Positions 1 through 9,041 of a stretch of 64,000 nt of DNA are shown here, in pieces (position 1 is the first letter of the stretch; every line of letters begins with the position of its first letter). The stretch is from positions 310,001-374,000 of the forward strand of contig JADJVG010000001.1 in assembly GCA_016716675.1 (NCBI GenBank), given 5' to 3'. Source of the DNA: Hyphomicrobium sp. GTDB taxonomy: Bacteria > Pseudomonadota > Alphaproteobacteria > Rhizobiales > Hyphomicrobiaceae. Made by a program: the position numbers and the translations under genes. The notes under the pieces are model-generated. The model was given only the letters and a program-made list of their open reading frames with translations, ran no database searches and had not been told where the DNA came from.

Positions 1-183
1 CTGCGCGGCAAGCAGGATCTGCTTGTCGGCACGCATCACCTCTTCGAGCGCCGCGATCGACTTCTCGCGGCCAACGAACAGCGGCACGATCATGTACGGG
101 AAGACCACAATGTCGCGCAACGGGAGAACCGGATAGAGTTCCTTGCCGCCGGCCTTTTCCTTGGTCTTTTTGTCTTCGCTCAT
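1..183 (-). CDS. lon: Lon protease, N-terminal fragment (runs off the window)
   Basis: The first 61 residues of the ATP-dependent protease Lon are visible; the rest lies before base 1. The reading starts at ATG 183 with a charged leader (MSEDKKTKEKAG) and then the conserved opening of the Lon substrate-binding domain, with LYPVLPLRDIVVFPYM, the IVPLFVGREKS segment and the ALEEVMRADKQILLAAQ helix. Lon degrades misfolded and regulatory proteins in the cytoplasm. It lies downstream of clpX on the same strand, the usual alphaproteobacterial order. The 298 bases between lon and clpX hold no gene; they contain a short perfect hairpin at 289-304 (CCCCA/TGGGG arms) and the possible clpX terminator at 445-467. 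Confidence 0.95.
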   Translation of the reverse strand, partial: MSEDKKTKEKAGGKELYPVLPLRDIVVFPYMIVPLFVGREKSIAALEEVMRADKQILLAAQ

Positions 184-444
184 TTCACTTACCTATGGTC
201 GCGACCGGACCCCAGAGCGGGCCACCGGTGCATTGCACACCCCGTTCCACTTTTGAGCCACGCCGCCGGCCCCTTTTTAAGGCAGCCACCCCATTTCGCT
301 GGGGATCATGCGGAGTTCTCGTGAGCGCGAGGCGCGGGCGAGATGCTTTTTTGCACTTTTGTCCGGACGGTCCCGGCTTGGAAGTGAAAACGTAAATCTC
401 CCACCGAACAAATGGGAACCAAAGCCCCCAGATCAAGAGCGGGT

Positions 445-467
445 GCGAGGCCGTGAAACAGCCTCGC
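445..467 (-). terminator. Possible weak terminator hairpin after clpX
   Basis: A 7-bp perfect stem (GCGAGGC/GCCTCGC, 9-nt loop) sits 15 nt past the clpX stop codon on the minus strand. No clear U-tract follows, so it may only slow or protect the transcript end and let some transcription continue into lon. Confidence 0.4.
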
Positions 468-481
468 CGCCGCAGTCAACG

Positions 482-1732
482 TTAGGCAGTCGAACCTTTT
501 TCTTCGGCGCGGTCAGAATAGATGCGCAGCGGGCTGGCCGAGCCTTCCACAACTTCCGGGCCGATCACGACTTCTTCAACGCCCTTCAGCGTCGGCAGGT
601 CGAACATCGTATCGAGCAGAATGCCTTCCATGATCGAGCGTAGACCGCGAGCGCCCGTCTTGCGCTCGATGGCCTTGCGGGCGATCGCTTTGAGCGCTTC
701 CGGCGTCAACGTCAGCTTGACGTCTTCCATCTCGAACAGGCGCTGATACTGCTTGACGATCGCGTTCTTCGGCTCGGTCAGGATCTGCACGAGCGCTGTT
801 TCATCGAGATCTTCAAGCGTCGCGATAACCGGCAGACGACCGATGAATTCGGGGATAAGACCGAATTTCAGCAGATCTTCCGGCTCAACGTTGCGAAGCA
901 CTTCGCCCATGCGGCGTTCATCGGGGCCAGTAACCTTGGCTGAGAAGTCGATCGACGATCCCTTGCCGCGGCGCGAGATGATCTTTTCGAGGCCGGCAAA
1001 CGCGCCGCCGCAGATGAACAGGATGTTGGTCGTATCGACCTGCAGGAATTCCTGCTGCGGATGCTTGCGGCCACCTTGCGGCGGAACGCTGGCAACCGTG
1101 CCTTCCATGATCTTCAGAAGGGCCTGCTGCACGCCTTCGCCCGAAACATCGCGCGTGATCGACGGATTGTCGGACTTGCGCGAGATTTTATCGACCTCGT
1201 CGATGTAGACGATGCCGCGCTGCGCCCGCTCGACATTGTAGTCGGCGCTCTGCAGCAGCTTCAGAATGATGTTCTCGACATCTTCGCCGACGTAGCCGGC
1301 TTCGGTCAGCGTCGTGGCATCGGCCATTGTGAACGGCACGTCGAGGATGCGGGCCAGCGTCTGGGCGAGCAGCGTCTTGCCCGAGCCGGTCGGGCCGACG
1401 AGCAGGATGTTCGACTTGGCCAATTCGACGTCGTTGTTCTTGGTGGCGTGGTTCAGCCGCTTGTAGTGGTTGTGGACCGCGACCGAGAGGACGCGCTTGG
1501 CGTGGTACTGGCCGATCACGTAGCTGTCCAGAACGGTGCAGATCTCTTGCGGGCTTGGCACGCCATCGCGCGATTTGACGAGCGTGTTCTTGTTCTCTTC
1601 CCGGATGATGTCCATGCACAGCTCGACGCACTCATCACAGATGAAAACCGTCGGTCCGGCAATCAGCTTGCGGACCTCATGCTGGCTCTTGCCGCAGAAA
1701 GAGCAGTACAGGGTGTTCTTTTCTTGAGCCAT
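482..1732 (-). CDS. clpX: ATP-dependent Clp protease ATP-binding subunit ClpX
   Basis: ClpX is the AAA+ hexameric unfoldase that feeds substrates into the ClpP chamber. The 416 residues are normal length. The N-terminal zinc-binding domain shows Cys10, Cys13, Cys32 and Cys35. Walker A (GPTGSGKT) is at about 113-120, Walker B reads IVYIDEVDKI, the pore loop region contains AGYVGEDVEN, and the IGF-type loop for ClpP docking lies in the FGLIPEFIGRLPV stretch (IGR here). The start ATG 1732 gives the standard MAQEKNTLYCSFCGKSQHEV opening. It is preceded by a purine-rich AGGTGAGAAG. clpP lies about 450 bp upstream and lon downstream on the same strand. Confidence 0.98.
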   Translation of the reverse strand: MAQEKNTLYCSFCGKSQHEVRKLIAGPTVFICDECVELCMDIIREENKNTLVKSRDGVPSPQEICTVLDSYVIGQYHAKRVLSVAVHNHYKRLNHATKNNDVELAKSNILLVGPTGSGKTLLAQTLARILDVPFTMADATTLTEAGYVGEDVENIILKLLQSADYNVERAQRGIVYIDEVDKISRKSDNPSITRDVSGEGVQQALLKIMEGTVASVPPQGGRKHPQQEFLQVDTTNILFICGGAFAGLEKIISRRGKGSSIDFSAKVTGPDERRMGEVLRNVEPEDLLKFGLIPEFIGRLPVIATLEDLDETALVQILTEPKNAIVKQYQRLFEMEDVKLTLTPEALKAIARKAIERKTGARGLRSIMEGILLDTMFDLPTLKGVEEVVIGPEVVEGSASPLRIYSDRAEEKGSTA

Positions 1733-2080
1733 TCTTCGCTTCTCACCTTATCTGAGAACTCACCGGGGGGTTGATGTTCTCGCTTTGGCCCAGACTATGA
1801 TACCAGCGGTGCGGCCAACCGCGTGGCACCTGAATCTCTTTTGTGATCTGAGCACGCTACCGTTCCCCAGATCAACAATCGATTAATGAAGCCCTCCTGC
1901 CCCGGGGGGCAAGCGGCGGTATTGCCACAGCATGGTAATGTTTCCGGCAACACTGCATATATCGGTACACTGCGTAGCCATTGTTAGTGCACTAGAAATA
2001 TTTGGACGTGCGGCTTTTGTTCTCATTGATTTTGCATTTTGAGTTGCTGCAGCACCGCATCACAGATCCGCGCCTAATAA

Positions 2081-2125
2081 CGTTTGGCCCCGGCTTGCAG
2101 GTGGCTGCAAACTCAGGGCCAAACG
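2081..2125. other. Long two-tier stem-loop in the clpP-clpX intergenic region
   Basis: The 450-bp gap between clpP and clpX (1733-2182) has no convincing gene. Its main feature is an inverted repeat: outer arms CGTTTGGCCC (2081-2090) and GGGCCAAACG (2116-2125), with a second nested stem TTGCAG/CTGCAA around GTGG. On the minus strand it is a plausible clpP mRNA 3' end. On the plus strand a T5 run follows about 14 nt later. A smaller GCCCC/GGGGC hairpin lies near 1898-1911. Confidence 0.5.
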
Positions 2126-2182
2126 GGTGATCACTACATTTTTATAGCGCCAGAGCCTTAAGAGCCGGCTTCCGTGGCTGCT

Positions 2183-2833
2183 CTAGGTGGCGGGCTTGCC
2201 GACGAACAGGTCGCCATCGACTTCGTCGCGAGTGTTCAGAACCTTGTCGATTAGCCCGAAGTCCCGGGCCTGATCGGCGGTCATGAAGTAGTCGCGGTCG
2301 AGGGTCCTTTCAATCATCTCATACGGCTGGCCGGTATGCTTGACGTAGGTCTCGTTCAAGCGGCGCTTCATCTTGATGATGTCTTCCGCGTGACGCTCGA
2401 TATCGGATGCTTGGCCCGAGAAACCGCCCGACGGCTGATGCACCATGATGCGGGCGTTCGGCAGCGCAAAGCGCATATCCTTGGCTCCGGCGCACAACAG
2501 CAGCGAGCCCATCGACGCGGCCTGTCCGATGCACAATGTGGCCACCGGCGGCTTGATGAACTGCATGGTGTCATAGATCGCCATGCCCGACGTCACCACA
2601 CCACCCGGGGAGTTGATATACATCGAGATTTCTTTTTTCGGATTTTCCGCTTCGAGGAACAGCAGCTGCATGCAGATCGATGCCGCCATCTGGTCTTCGA
2701 CCGGGCCGGTGACGAAGATGATGCGCTCCTTGAGCAGGCGCGAGGGCAGGTCGTAGCCGCGCTCGCCGCGAGTCGTCTGTTCGACGACCATGGGCCAGAA
2801 CGTGTTGGTAATCGTGTTGACCGGATCGCGCAT
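2183..2833 (-). CDS. clpP: ATP-dependent Clp protease proteolytic subunit ClpP
   Basis: ClpP is the serine peptidase whose two heptameric rings form the degradation chamber of ClpXP. The protein is 216 residues with the catalytic triad visible: Ser107 in GQAASMGS, His132 in MVHQPSGG and Asp181 in DRDYFM. The spacings (25 and 49 residues) match E. coli ClpP. A longer upstream in-frame reading from 2902 exists, but ATG 2833 (MRDPVNTITN...) has an AGGAAAG ribosome-binding site 9-10 nt before it and matches the family start. It lies between tig and clpX, all on the minus strand, so the three are likely co-regulated as a folding and proteolysis unit. Confidence 0.97.
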   Translation of the reverse strand: MRDPVNTITNTFWPMVVEQTTRGERGYDLPSRLLKERIIFVTGPVEDQMAASICMQLLFLEAENPKKEISMYINSPGGVVTSGMAIYDTMQFIKPPVATLCIGQAASMGSLLLCAGAKDMRFALPNARIMVHQPSGGFSGQASDIERHAEDIIKMKRRLNETYVKHTGQPYEMIERTLDRDYFMTADQARDFGLIDKVLNTRDEVDGDLFVGKPAT

Positions 2834-2905
2834 GAATTTCGTCTTTCCTGTTTGCCGCCGGAATGGGGGGCTTAGAGCTGCAAACGCAAACATAACACGC
2901 AAGAT

Positions 2906-2929
2906 TGCGCCAGCCGCATGGCCGGCGCA
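2906..2929 (-). other. Hairpin between tig and clpP
   Basis: Arms TGCGCCAGCC and GGCCGGCGCA (one mismatch) with a GCAT loop lie 12 nt after the tig stop codon on the minus strand. There is no U-run, so partial termination or an mRNA stabiliser is more likely than a strong terminator. Confidence 0.4.
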
Positions 2930-2941
2930 CTTCGCATCATC

Positions 2942-4300
2942 TTAGGCTTCTGTAACTTCTTCAACCATCTTGAAAAGCTCGTCTTTCGACACTTTCTTTT
3001 CAACCGGCTTAACCTGTTCGAGCACGTAATCGATGACCTTTTCTTCGAAAATCGGGGCCCGCAGCTCGGCCAGCGCGCCCGGAGTCTTTTCAAAGTATTC
3101 GTAGACCATCTTTTCCTGACCCGGGAACTGACGCGCCCGCTCGATCAAGGCACGGCGCAGCTCGTCTTGCGTTACCGACAGCTTGTTCTTTTCGCCGATC
3201 TCGCCGATCACGAGGCCAAGGCGCACGCGGCGCTCGGCAATGCCGCGGTATTCGGCACGCGCGTCGTCTTCGGTTTTGCCTTCGTCGGCGAACGTCTTGT
3301 TGGTCGCCTTGAGATTGTTCTCAAGCTGCTTCCAGATATTCTCGAACTCGAAATCAACGAGCGACGCCGGCAATTCGAATGCCTGACCCTTGTCGAGCGC
3401 ATCGAGCACTTCGCGCTTCATCTTCATGCGCGAGGCCGAATCATATTCGCGCTTGATCTGGGCAGAAACCAGTTCTTTGAGGTTGGCGAGGTTCTCAGCG
3501 CCGAGGCCAGCGGCGAAGTCTTCATCGATCGCCGGCTTGTTGGCCTTCGAGACCGCCTTCACCTTGACTTCGAAATCAGCAGCCTTCCCGGCCAAGTTCT
3601 TCATTGGGTAGTCTTCCGGGAACGTCGCCGTGATGGTGCGCTCGTCATCGGCCTTGACGCCGATCAGGCCATCTTCGAAGCCCGGAATGAATTGCCCTTT
3701 GCCGAGCACCAGCGGTGCGTTCTCGGCAGAGCCGCCTTCAAATGCTTCGCCATCGATGCGACCAACGAAGTCCATCGTGACCATGTCGCCGGAAGCGGCC
3801 GCGCGGCCCTCTTCGACGTCGTACTTCATGTTGCGTTCGGCGATGTCTTCCAGCGCCTTGGTGATGGCTTCGTCATCGACGTCAGCAACGAGCCGCTCAA
3901 CCGTGAGCGTGCTCAGGTCGGGCTGCGGAATGGGAGGCAAAACTTCAAACGTCATCGAGTAGGCGAGATCGGCTTCGCCATTGACGATGCGCTCGAAGGT
4001 GGCTTCGTTCGCATCCACCAGTTCGATCTTCGGCTGCTGGGCCGGGCGTTCGTTGCGCTCCTTGATGACCTTGGCGCTGGTGTCAGACACGGTCTGCTCA
4101 AGAACTTCCTGCATGACCGACTTGCCGTACATCTTTTTGAGATGCGGTACCGGCACCTTGCCCTTGCGGAACCCCTTGATCTGCACGCGATCCTTGAGTT
4201 CATCGAGGCGGGTCGTAAAGCGCTCGCTCAACTCTTGTTGACCGACGACCACCGTCAAGGTGCGCTTCAGTCCGTCTTTCGCCGTTTCGGTAACTTGCAT
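2942..4300 (-). CDS. tig: Trigger factor (ribosome-associated peptidyl-prolyl isomerase)
   Basis: Trigger factor binds ribosomal protein L23 near the exit tunnel and holds nascent chains. The chosen start ATG 4300 gives 452 residues (MQVTETAKDG...); an in-frame reading goes 41 codons further upstream but is Arg/Lys-rich and unlike the family. The N-terminal ribosome-binding signature is seen as GFRKGKVPVPHLKKMYG. The middle FKBP-type domain contains MVTMDFVGRIDGEAFEGG and LGKGQFIPGFEDGLIG. A long charged helical C-terminal arm domain follows and the protein ends in an acidic tail. Order tig-clpP-clpX-lon is classic for proteobacteria. Confidence 0.97.
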   Translation of the reverse strand: MQVTETAKDGLKRTLTVVVGQQELSERFTTRLDELKDRVQIKGFRKGKVPVPHLKKMYGKSVMQEVLEQTVSDTSAKVIKERNERPAQQPKIELVDANEATFERIVNGEADLAYSMTFEVLPPIPQPDLSTLTVERLVADVDDEAITKALEDIAERNMKYDVEEGRAAASGDMVTMDFVGRIDGEAFEGGSAENAPLVLGKGQFIPGFEDGLIGVKADDERTITATFPEDYPMKNLAGKAADFEVKVKAVSKANKPAIDEDFAAGLGAENLANLKELVSAQIKREYDSASRMKMKREVLDALDKGQAFELPASLVDFEFENIWKQLENNLKATNKTFADEGKTEDDARAEYRGIAERRVRLGLVIGEIGEKNKLSVTQDELRRALIERARQFPGQEKMVYEYFEKTPGALAELRAPIFEEKVIDYVLEQVKPVEKKVSKDELFKMVEEVTEA

Positions 4301-4454
4301 CGCCTTAAGTTCCTGTCTTGCGTTCCTGGTCTTGCGTCTGGCGTGCTTTTCCTGTGCACGCAGCACGCGCGAATTCTGTTTGGGCTCAAAGTGAGCCGCG
4401 TTGTCCGTCTCGATCCACGCCAAAGCGCCAAACCCTTGTGGTTTGGGCCGTTTG

Positions 4455-4539
4455 TGGTGCGGGCGGAGGGACTTGAACCCCCACGACTTGCGCCGCTGGA
4501 ACCTAAATCCAGTGCGTCTACCAATTCCGCCACGCCCGC
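4455..4539 (-). tRNA. tRNA-Leu (anticodon UAG), CCA encoded
   Basis: On the minus strand the acceptor stem GCGGGCG pairs with CGCCCGC, followed by discriminator A and an encoded CCA (4455-4457). The D-arm carries GGCGGAATTGGTAGACGC, the anticodon stem CTGGA/TCCAG encloses TTTAGGT with anticodon TAG, there is a long class II variable arm, and the T-loop reads GGTTCAAGTCC. All are diagnostic of tRNA-Leu decoding CUN codons. The 292 bases from here to 4831 hold no gene I can support. Confidence 0.97.
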
Positions 4540-4831
4540 AGTCTTCGTCTCGCCACGTCTTCGGCTTCGCATCTGGGCGGCCAACACCACCATGATGATG
4601 GGTATCAGCCAGATCGATCTCTCATACGCGGTCTATCAGACAAAACCCCGGCCAGCCTCCAAAAGGGGGCTCGGCAGCAGTGTTCGCTCGCGACGAGAGA
4701 AGCGGTGTCATACACGGGACACCACCTCCCAATCAACGCGCAAATGAGGTGTCATGGTTGTTCATTCAAGCCGCACGTTTATCCGCATGGTGCCGTATTC
4801 CGGCACAGCGCTCTATTTTAGCCAACTGTGC

Positions 4832-4972
4832 TCAGCCTGGCCCAAGAAGGATGAATGCGACGGCCGCCACGACGGGCAATGCCGCGAAATAGATCGCGAA
4901 ATCACCGTTAAACCCTTGGAATGAATATGCAAAGGCGCCGATCATGGCGAGGACTATAAGTCTAAAACCCAT
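4832..4972 (-). CDS. Small hydrophobic protein, 46 aa
   Basis: I do not recognise a family. ATG 4972 is preceded by GAGAGGA 9 nt upstream and opens 46 codons. The product has two hydrophobic stretches: residues about 5-16 (LIVLAMIGAFAY) and 26-44 (AIYFAALPVVAAVAFILLG), separated by a short polar turn (QGFNGD). It is a likely one- or two-pass inner-membrane micropeptide. It sits alone, antisense to nothing, between the tRNA-Leu and the sulfurtransferase. The 344 bases upstream (4973-5316) hold no other convincing gene. Support is the good ribosome-binding site and the clean membrane-type composition. Confidence 0.5.
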   Translation of the reverse strand: MGFRLIVLAMIGAFAYSFQGFNGDFAIYFAALPVVAAVAFILLGPG

Positions 4973-5316
4973 AATTCAGGGTCCTCTCAGCATTTGCCCC
5001 AAAATGAGCCATGTGCGGGGCTGAACACGCATTTCCATTTACGATGCAAGCGGCTTGCCATGTGGAATGCGGTGCTTCGCCCGCCAAATTGAGGGCGCGA
5101 GGCGGAATTTCGGCCGCGTTTACCGCTGAGCCACTGCTTGCCGACGAAGGGTACGACCGGGAGTGTCATCAAAACGTATAGATTGCCGAAAAAACATGCA
5201 TTTGTGTACGGACCGCCGCCGAGATCGTCACACCAAGGTCAAACTTGCGAGTGCATCCAACATTGCCTATGTGCTTGATGGCTGATGTTCGTTAGGGCCC
5301 GTGTGCAGAATCGCAC

Positions 5317-6234
5317 ATGTGCAGACCTGCGGCCGGATTTGCTGGCCGCTTTCCGTTGGGGGATTTCTTGCCGAAGACTGATCAGAATTGGATCGTTGAA
5401 ACCGATTGGCTCGCCAATCACCTGCAGTCACCGGATTTAATTGTCCTGGACGGCAGTTGGCATTTGCCGACCTCGGGCCGCGATCCCAAGGCCGAATACA
5501 AGGCCGAGCACATCCCCGGCGCGTTGTTTTTCGACATCGATGACCTGTCCGACGAGAAAACCGATCTTCCGCACATGCTGCCGTCGACCGTTAAATTCGC
5601 GTCGCGCATGAAAAAATTGGGCATCGGCGACGGCGCCCGGATCGTCGTTTATGACACGCTCGGCATCTTTTCAGCCGCGCGCGTCTGGTGGACGTTCCGG
5701 GCCATGGGCCATCGCGACGTCGCGGTACTGAACGGCGGCTTGAAGAAGTGGAAAGCCGAAGGCCGGCCGCTGGAAGACGGGCTGCCGCCGAAGCGTTCCG
5801 AGCGTCATTATACGCCGCTGCAGAACACGGAAATCCTCCGCGACCTCGATGAAATGAAGGCGCTGGTGAGTAAGGGCGGCGCGCAGATCGTTGACGCGCG
5901 ACCAGCTGGCCGATTCGAAGGCAAGGAACCTGAGCCGCGCCCAGGCCTGCGCTCCGGTCACCTTCCAGGTTCGAAAAATATTCCGTCGCAATCCCTGCTG
6001 AACGCCGACGGGACGTTTAAGTCGCCGGAAGAACTGGCAGTGCTGTTCAAAAACGCCGGCATCAATGTCTCGAAGTCCGTCGTCACCACTTGCGGCTCGG
6101 GCGTCACCGCCTCGATGCTCGCGCTCGCCCTCGCCGTGCTTGGCCAGACCAACGCAGCCGTCTACGATGGCAGCTGGGCCGAATGGGGCAAGGAAGGCAA
6201 TGGCCTGCCGATCGAAACCGGACCGGCGGCCTGA
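5317..6234 (+). CDS. sseA: 3-mercaptopyruvate/thiosulfate sulfurtransferase (tandem rhodanese)
   Basis: A two-domain rhodanese that transfers sulfane sulfur from 3-mercaptopyruvate or thiosulfate to thiol acceptors or cyanide. The N-terminal inactive rhodanese repeat contains LIVLDGSWHLP, AEHIPGALFFDIDDLSD and GIFSAARVWWTFRAMGH. The C-terminal repeat contains IVDARPAGRFEG, SGHLPGSKNIP and the catalytic loop CGSGVTA. A CG[ST]G-type loop favours mercaptopyruvate as substrate. The frame is open from ATG 5317 (305 aa). A TTG at 5368, preceded by GGGGGA, would begin the protein nearer the family start, so the first 17 residues are doubtful. Confidence 0.9.
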   Translation: MCRPAAGFAGRFPLGDFLPKTDQNWIVETDWLANHLQSPDLIVLDGSWHLPTSGRDPKAEYKAEHIPGALFFDIDDLSDEKTDLPHMLPSTVKFASRMKKLGIGDGARIVVYDTLGIFSAARVWWTFRAMGHRDVAVLNGGLKKWKAEGRPLEDGLPPKRSERHYTPLQNTEILRDLDEMKALVSKGGAQIVDARPAGRFEGKEPEPRPGLRSGHLPGSKNIPSQSLLNADGTFKSPEELAVLFKNAGINVSKSVVTTCGSGVTASMLALALAVLGQTNAAVYDGSWAEWGKEGNGLPIETGPAA

Positions 6235-6311
6235 CGTGCGGGATTGCGCACGACCACGTGGATGCAAAGCCAAGCGTGAAGCGGACTAGAACCGCCGCTT
6301 CACTGTTTGCC

Positions 6312-7910
6312 TCACGGATCGGGGAAATACTGATAGATCCAGGTTTCGCTGAGTGCGTGCTCGCCCTTGCGCAGAAACGCCCTCAGATCGACCGGATCGG
6401 TGCCCGTTGCCTTGATGTCGAAGAACGCCCGCCAGCGCTGGCGCTGATCGACAACCGGATGATTATAGGAATTCGAAACCTCACCGCGTGACGCCGTAAC
6501 AATGAGTTCGACGCCATCGTCGCGGCCGAGTCCATCAAACACCGAGCCCTGATAGTCGATTACGAATTTGCGCACGCCGGATGGGCGTTTGTGGCCAGGG
6601 CGTCCGCCCATGCCGGTCCACGTGCCAGTTGCGCGTGCAACCGCATCAGGAAACGGAATGTCGTCGAGCCACGACAACCGATAGCGCCAGAGTCGCTGCT
6701 GTCCGGCCTTTAACTGTTCGTCGGGCGCCCAATAGGCGACGATGTTGTCGAACGTCTCATCCTCTGTCGGGATTTCGACGAGCTGCACGGCGCCCTTGCC
6801 CCAGGCTTCAAGCGGCTCGACCCAAACCGATGGGCGGCGTTCATAAAACACGCCATCATCAAGATAGTGCACGAAATCGCGGTCGCGCTGCAGCAGGCCG
6901 AAGCCTTTGACGTTGTTATCGACGAAGGCGCTGGTCATCACACGCGGCGGGTTGCTGACCGGCCGCCAGATGCGCTCACCCGCACCCGTCAGGATCGACA
7001 GACCGTCGCTGTCGTGAATTTCAGGACGCCAGTCGGCGGATTGTTTACGGCTAGCTTCGCCATACCAGAACATGCTGGAAAATGGCGCGATGCCGAGGCG
7101 TACCACGTCCTTGCGCGCATAGAGAACCGCATCGATTTCCATGGTGATGCGATGCACGTCGCGCGTATCGGTGAGCCGTTCGGTGCGCATGCGATAAGCG
7201 CCCGTCACGCTCGGCCCGTCGAGCAGTCCGTAGATCGTCAACGGCGCCGTCGTGTCGCCCGTCGCGCCTTCGAGCCAATATTCGGAGAACCGCGGAAACT
7301 CTTCCGGGGTCGGCATTGCGGTGTCGATGGCGACACCGCGCGCCGACAGGCCGTATTGGTTGTACGGACCCGAGGTCCGGAAGTACGACGCCCCCATGGC
7401 CGCGAACCAATCGGTCTTGAGGTCGGGCGCCATGATGCGGAAGCCAGCGAACCCAGCGCCCGCTTCAAGCGCCTTGGCCGGATGGCCATCGGGAATATCG
7501 AACAGGCTCGGTGAATAGATGATCTCGCGCGACTGGCCGTCTTCAACGACGTGCATGCGGACCGGCTCGGTCGCATATTTGCCGAGATGAAAGAATTGCA
7601 CCGGCATGCGGCCGTCGGTATCCAGCTTCACGCTCTTGTCAGGTTTGAAGCGGATCTTCTGATACTCATCGTAGTCGATCGCATTAAGCGTATCAGGCGA
7701 TGGCACCACGACCTTAACGAACGGCCCCCGGGCCAGCGCCTCGGCCCGCGCTTGTAGCGCGGTAAATGAAAACGGTGCAGCGGGGCCGAGATCAGCCCCT
7801 GAAATGCCGGTGACGGCTTGCGCCAGGGTTGGCCAGCCGCCCAATCCGGCTGTGAGCCCGATTCCGACGGCGCCCTTCAAAAGCTGGCGGCGATGTATTT
7901 CAGCGCTCAT
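6312..7910 (-). CDS. opgG: Periplasmic glucan biosynthesis protein OpgG/OpgD family, Tat-exported
   Basis: A MdoG/OpgG-family protein that shapes osmoregulated periplasmic glucans. The start at ATG 7910 (MSAEIHRRQLLKG...) places a twin-arginine-type signal (RRQLLKGAVGIGLTAGLGG) at the N-terminus with a cleavage region near PTLAQA. An in-frame reading 17 codons longer is possible but less typical. Family hallmarks include FVKVVVPSPDTLNAIDYDEYQKIRF, FFHLGKY, SMFWYGEASR and the late RPSVWVEPLEAWGKG segment. At 532 residues it matches full-length family members. The usual partner opgH is not in the window, so it is an isolated copy; OpgD, with a Tat signal, is an equally good name. Confidence 0.9.
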   Translation of the reverse strand: MSAEIHRRQLLKGAVGIGLTAGLGGWPTLAQAVTGISGADLGPAAPFSFTALQARAEALARGPFVKVVVPSPDTLNAIDYDEYQKIRFKPDKSVKLDTDGRMPVQFFHLGKYATEPVRMHVVEDGQSREIIYSPSLFDIPDGHPAKALEAGAGFAGFRIMAPDLKTDWFAAMGASYFRTSGPYNQYGLSARGVAIDTAMPTPEEFPRFSEYWLEGATGDTTAPLTIYGLLDGPSVTGAYRMRTERLTDTRDVHRITMEIDAVLYARKDVVRLGIAPFSSMFWYGEASRKQSADWRPEIHDSDGLSILTGAGERIWRPVSNPPRVMTSAFVDNNVKGFGLLQRDRDFVHYLDDGVFYERRPSVWVEPLEAWGKGAVQLVEIPTEDETFDNIVAYWAPDEQLKAGQQRLWRYRLSWLDDIPFPDAVARATGTWTGMGGRPGHKRPSGVRKFVIDYQGSVFDGLGRDDGVELIVTASRGEVSNSYNHPVVDQRQRWRAFFDIKATGTDPVDLRAFLRKGEHALSETWIYQYFPDP

Positions 7911-8234
7911 CAATGTCGTCCGTAGAGATAAAGGAAATCTGTGTAGACCGTCGCGGCCCACAGCCGAACCGCCGTTCTGCTAGCTTACTTCCAATACGAA
8001 CGCCAGAACGTCCGCGCATGCCAGAGAGTTCGCACGGGCAGAACGCCCAAGCGGCCAAGTCTCGTCAAAAAGCCGGGGCTGGCGGCTTCGCGGGGCAGGT
8101 CCCCAGAGCGACGTCTGTCGAACGCGTTTTGCCGCGCCGCACGCGCCTGCCCTACCTCCCATCCATGACGATTTGGCGGCGGCTGAAGCCAAGGCCTCGC
8201 GGCTTATGGCATTGGGTCGCGGGGCGTGCGGCGT

Positions 8235-8825
8235 TCAGCTCTTGCCGCCGCTCACCGGTACCGGCTCGGCAAGCGCCTGTTCGATTGCCGCCTTGATGTC
8301 GCCGGCCTCCGGCGCCGTGCGCGTTGAGAATGACGCGATCATGCGGCCATCGCGGCCAATCAGGTACTTGTGGAAATTCCAGGCCGGCACGCCGTCAGGC
8401 CCGGCTGCTGCCGCCGCCCATTTATAGAACGGATGCGCGGCGGCCCCTGAGACCACCTGCTTCGACGTCAGCGGAAACGTGACGCCGAACGCCCCTTCAC
8501 AGAACGATTTGATATCGCCCTCCGCCTTCGGTTCCTGGCCGCCAAAATCGTTCGACGGCACGCCGATGACGACGAGGCCCTTGGGCTCGTCGTCAGCCCA
8601 TAATTTTTGCAACTCGGCATACTGCTTGGTGAAGCCGCAGAACGACGCCGTGTTGACGACCAGCAACACTTTGCCCTGCCAAGCCGCGAGCGGCATCGGC
8701 GTACCGTCGATCGAAGTAAATTCGAAGTCGAAAGCGGACCCCTGCCCGGCGTTAGCCGCCATCACCGTCGGCTGGGCGGTTAAGATCGTGGCAAGTCCAA
8801 TGGCGGTCGCAATCAACTTTTTCAC
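8235..8825 (-). CDS. Exported glutathione peroxidase-like thiol peroxidase
   Basis: A glutathione-peroxidase-fold peroxidase that reduces hydroperoxides with a thiol donor, probably in the periplasm. The first 24 residues (MKKLIATAIGLATILTAQPTVMAA) form a Sec signal peptide, which is unusual for the BtuE-type enzyme. The active-site Cys lies in NTASFCGFTKQYAELQKLW, replacing the selenocysteine of animal enzymes. The partner Gln is in NDFGGQEPK and the Trp in PAWNFHKYLI, completing the catalytic tetrad. Length (196 aa) fits family plus signal. Bases 7911-8234 upstream of opgG contain no supported gene. Confidence 0.93.
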   Translation of the reverse strand: MKKLIATAIGLATILTAQPTVMAANAGQGSAFDFEFTSIDGTPMPLAAWQGKVLLVVNTASFCGFTKQYAELQKLWADDEPKGLVVIGVPSNDFGGQEPKAEGDIKSFCEGAFGVTFPLTSKQVVSGAAAHPFYKWAAAAAGPDGVPAWNFHKYLIGRDGRMIASFSTRTAPEAGDIKAAIEQALAEPVPVSGGKS

Positions 8826-9041
8826 GGGCGCTCCTCACGTCAGCTGAATTGGAGTACGCTGCCACGACACCAGCGGATCGGCAATGCGGTGTCCCATCGG
8901 ACGACTGCCGGGCCGCCCAGACCAGAAATGCGCGCCACTAACGGCATGTTCCCTCCGGAACAGCGCCAAACGCCAGACCACCCTAGTGTCAGCTTCATCA
9001 GATGAAGCCGGGCCGAGCGCCCACCCAAGGAGGTTTTGACC

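Noticed and set aside
2918..4747. Long plus-strand open frame of about 609 codons
   Set aside because: It lies antisense to tig, has Arg/Leu/His-heavy shadow composition and no family features.
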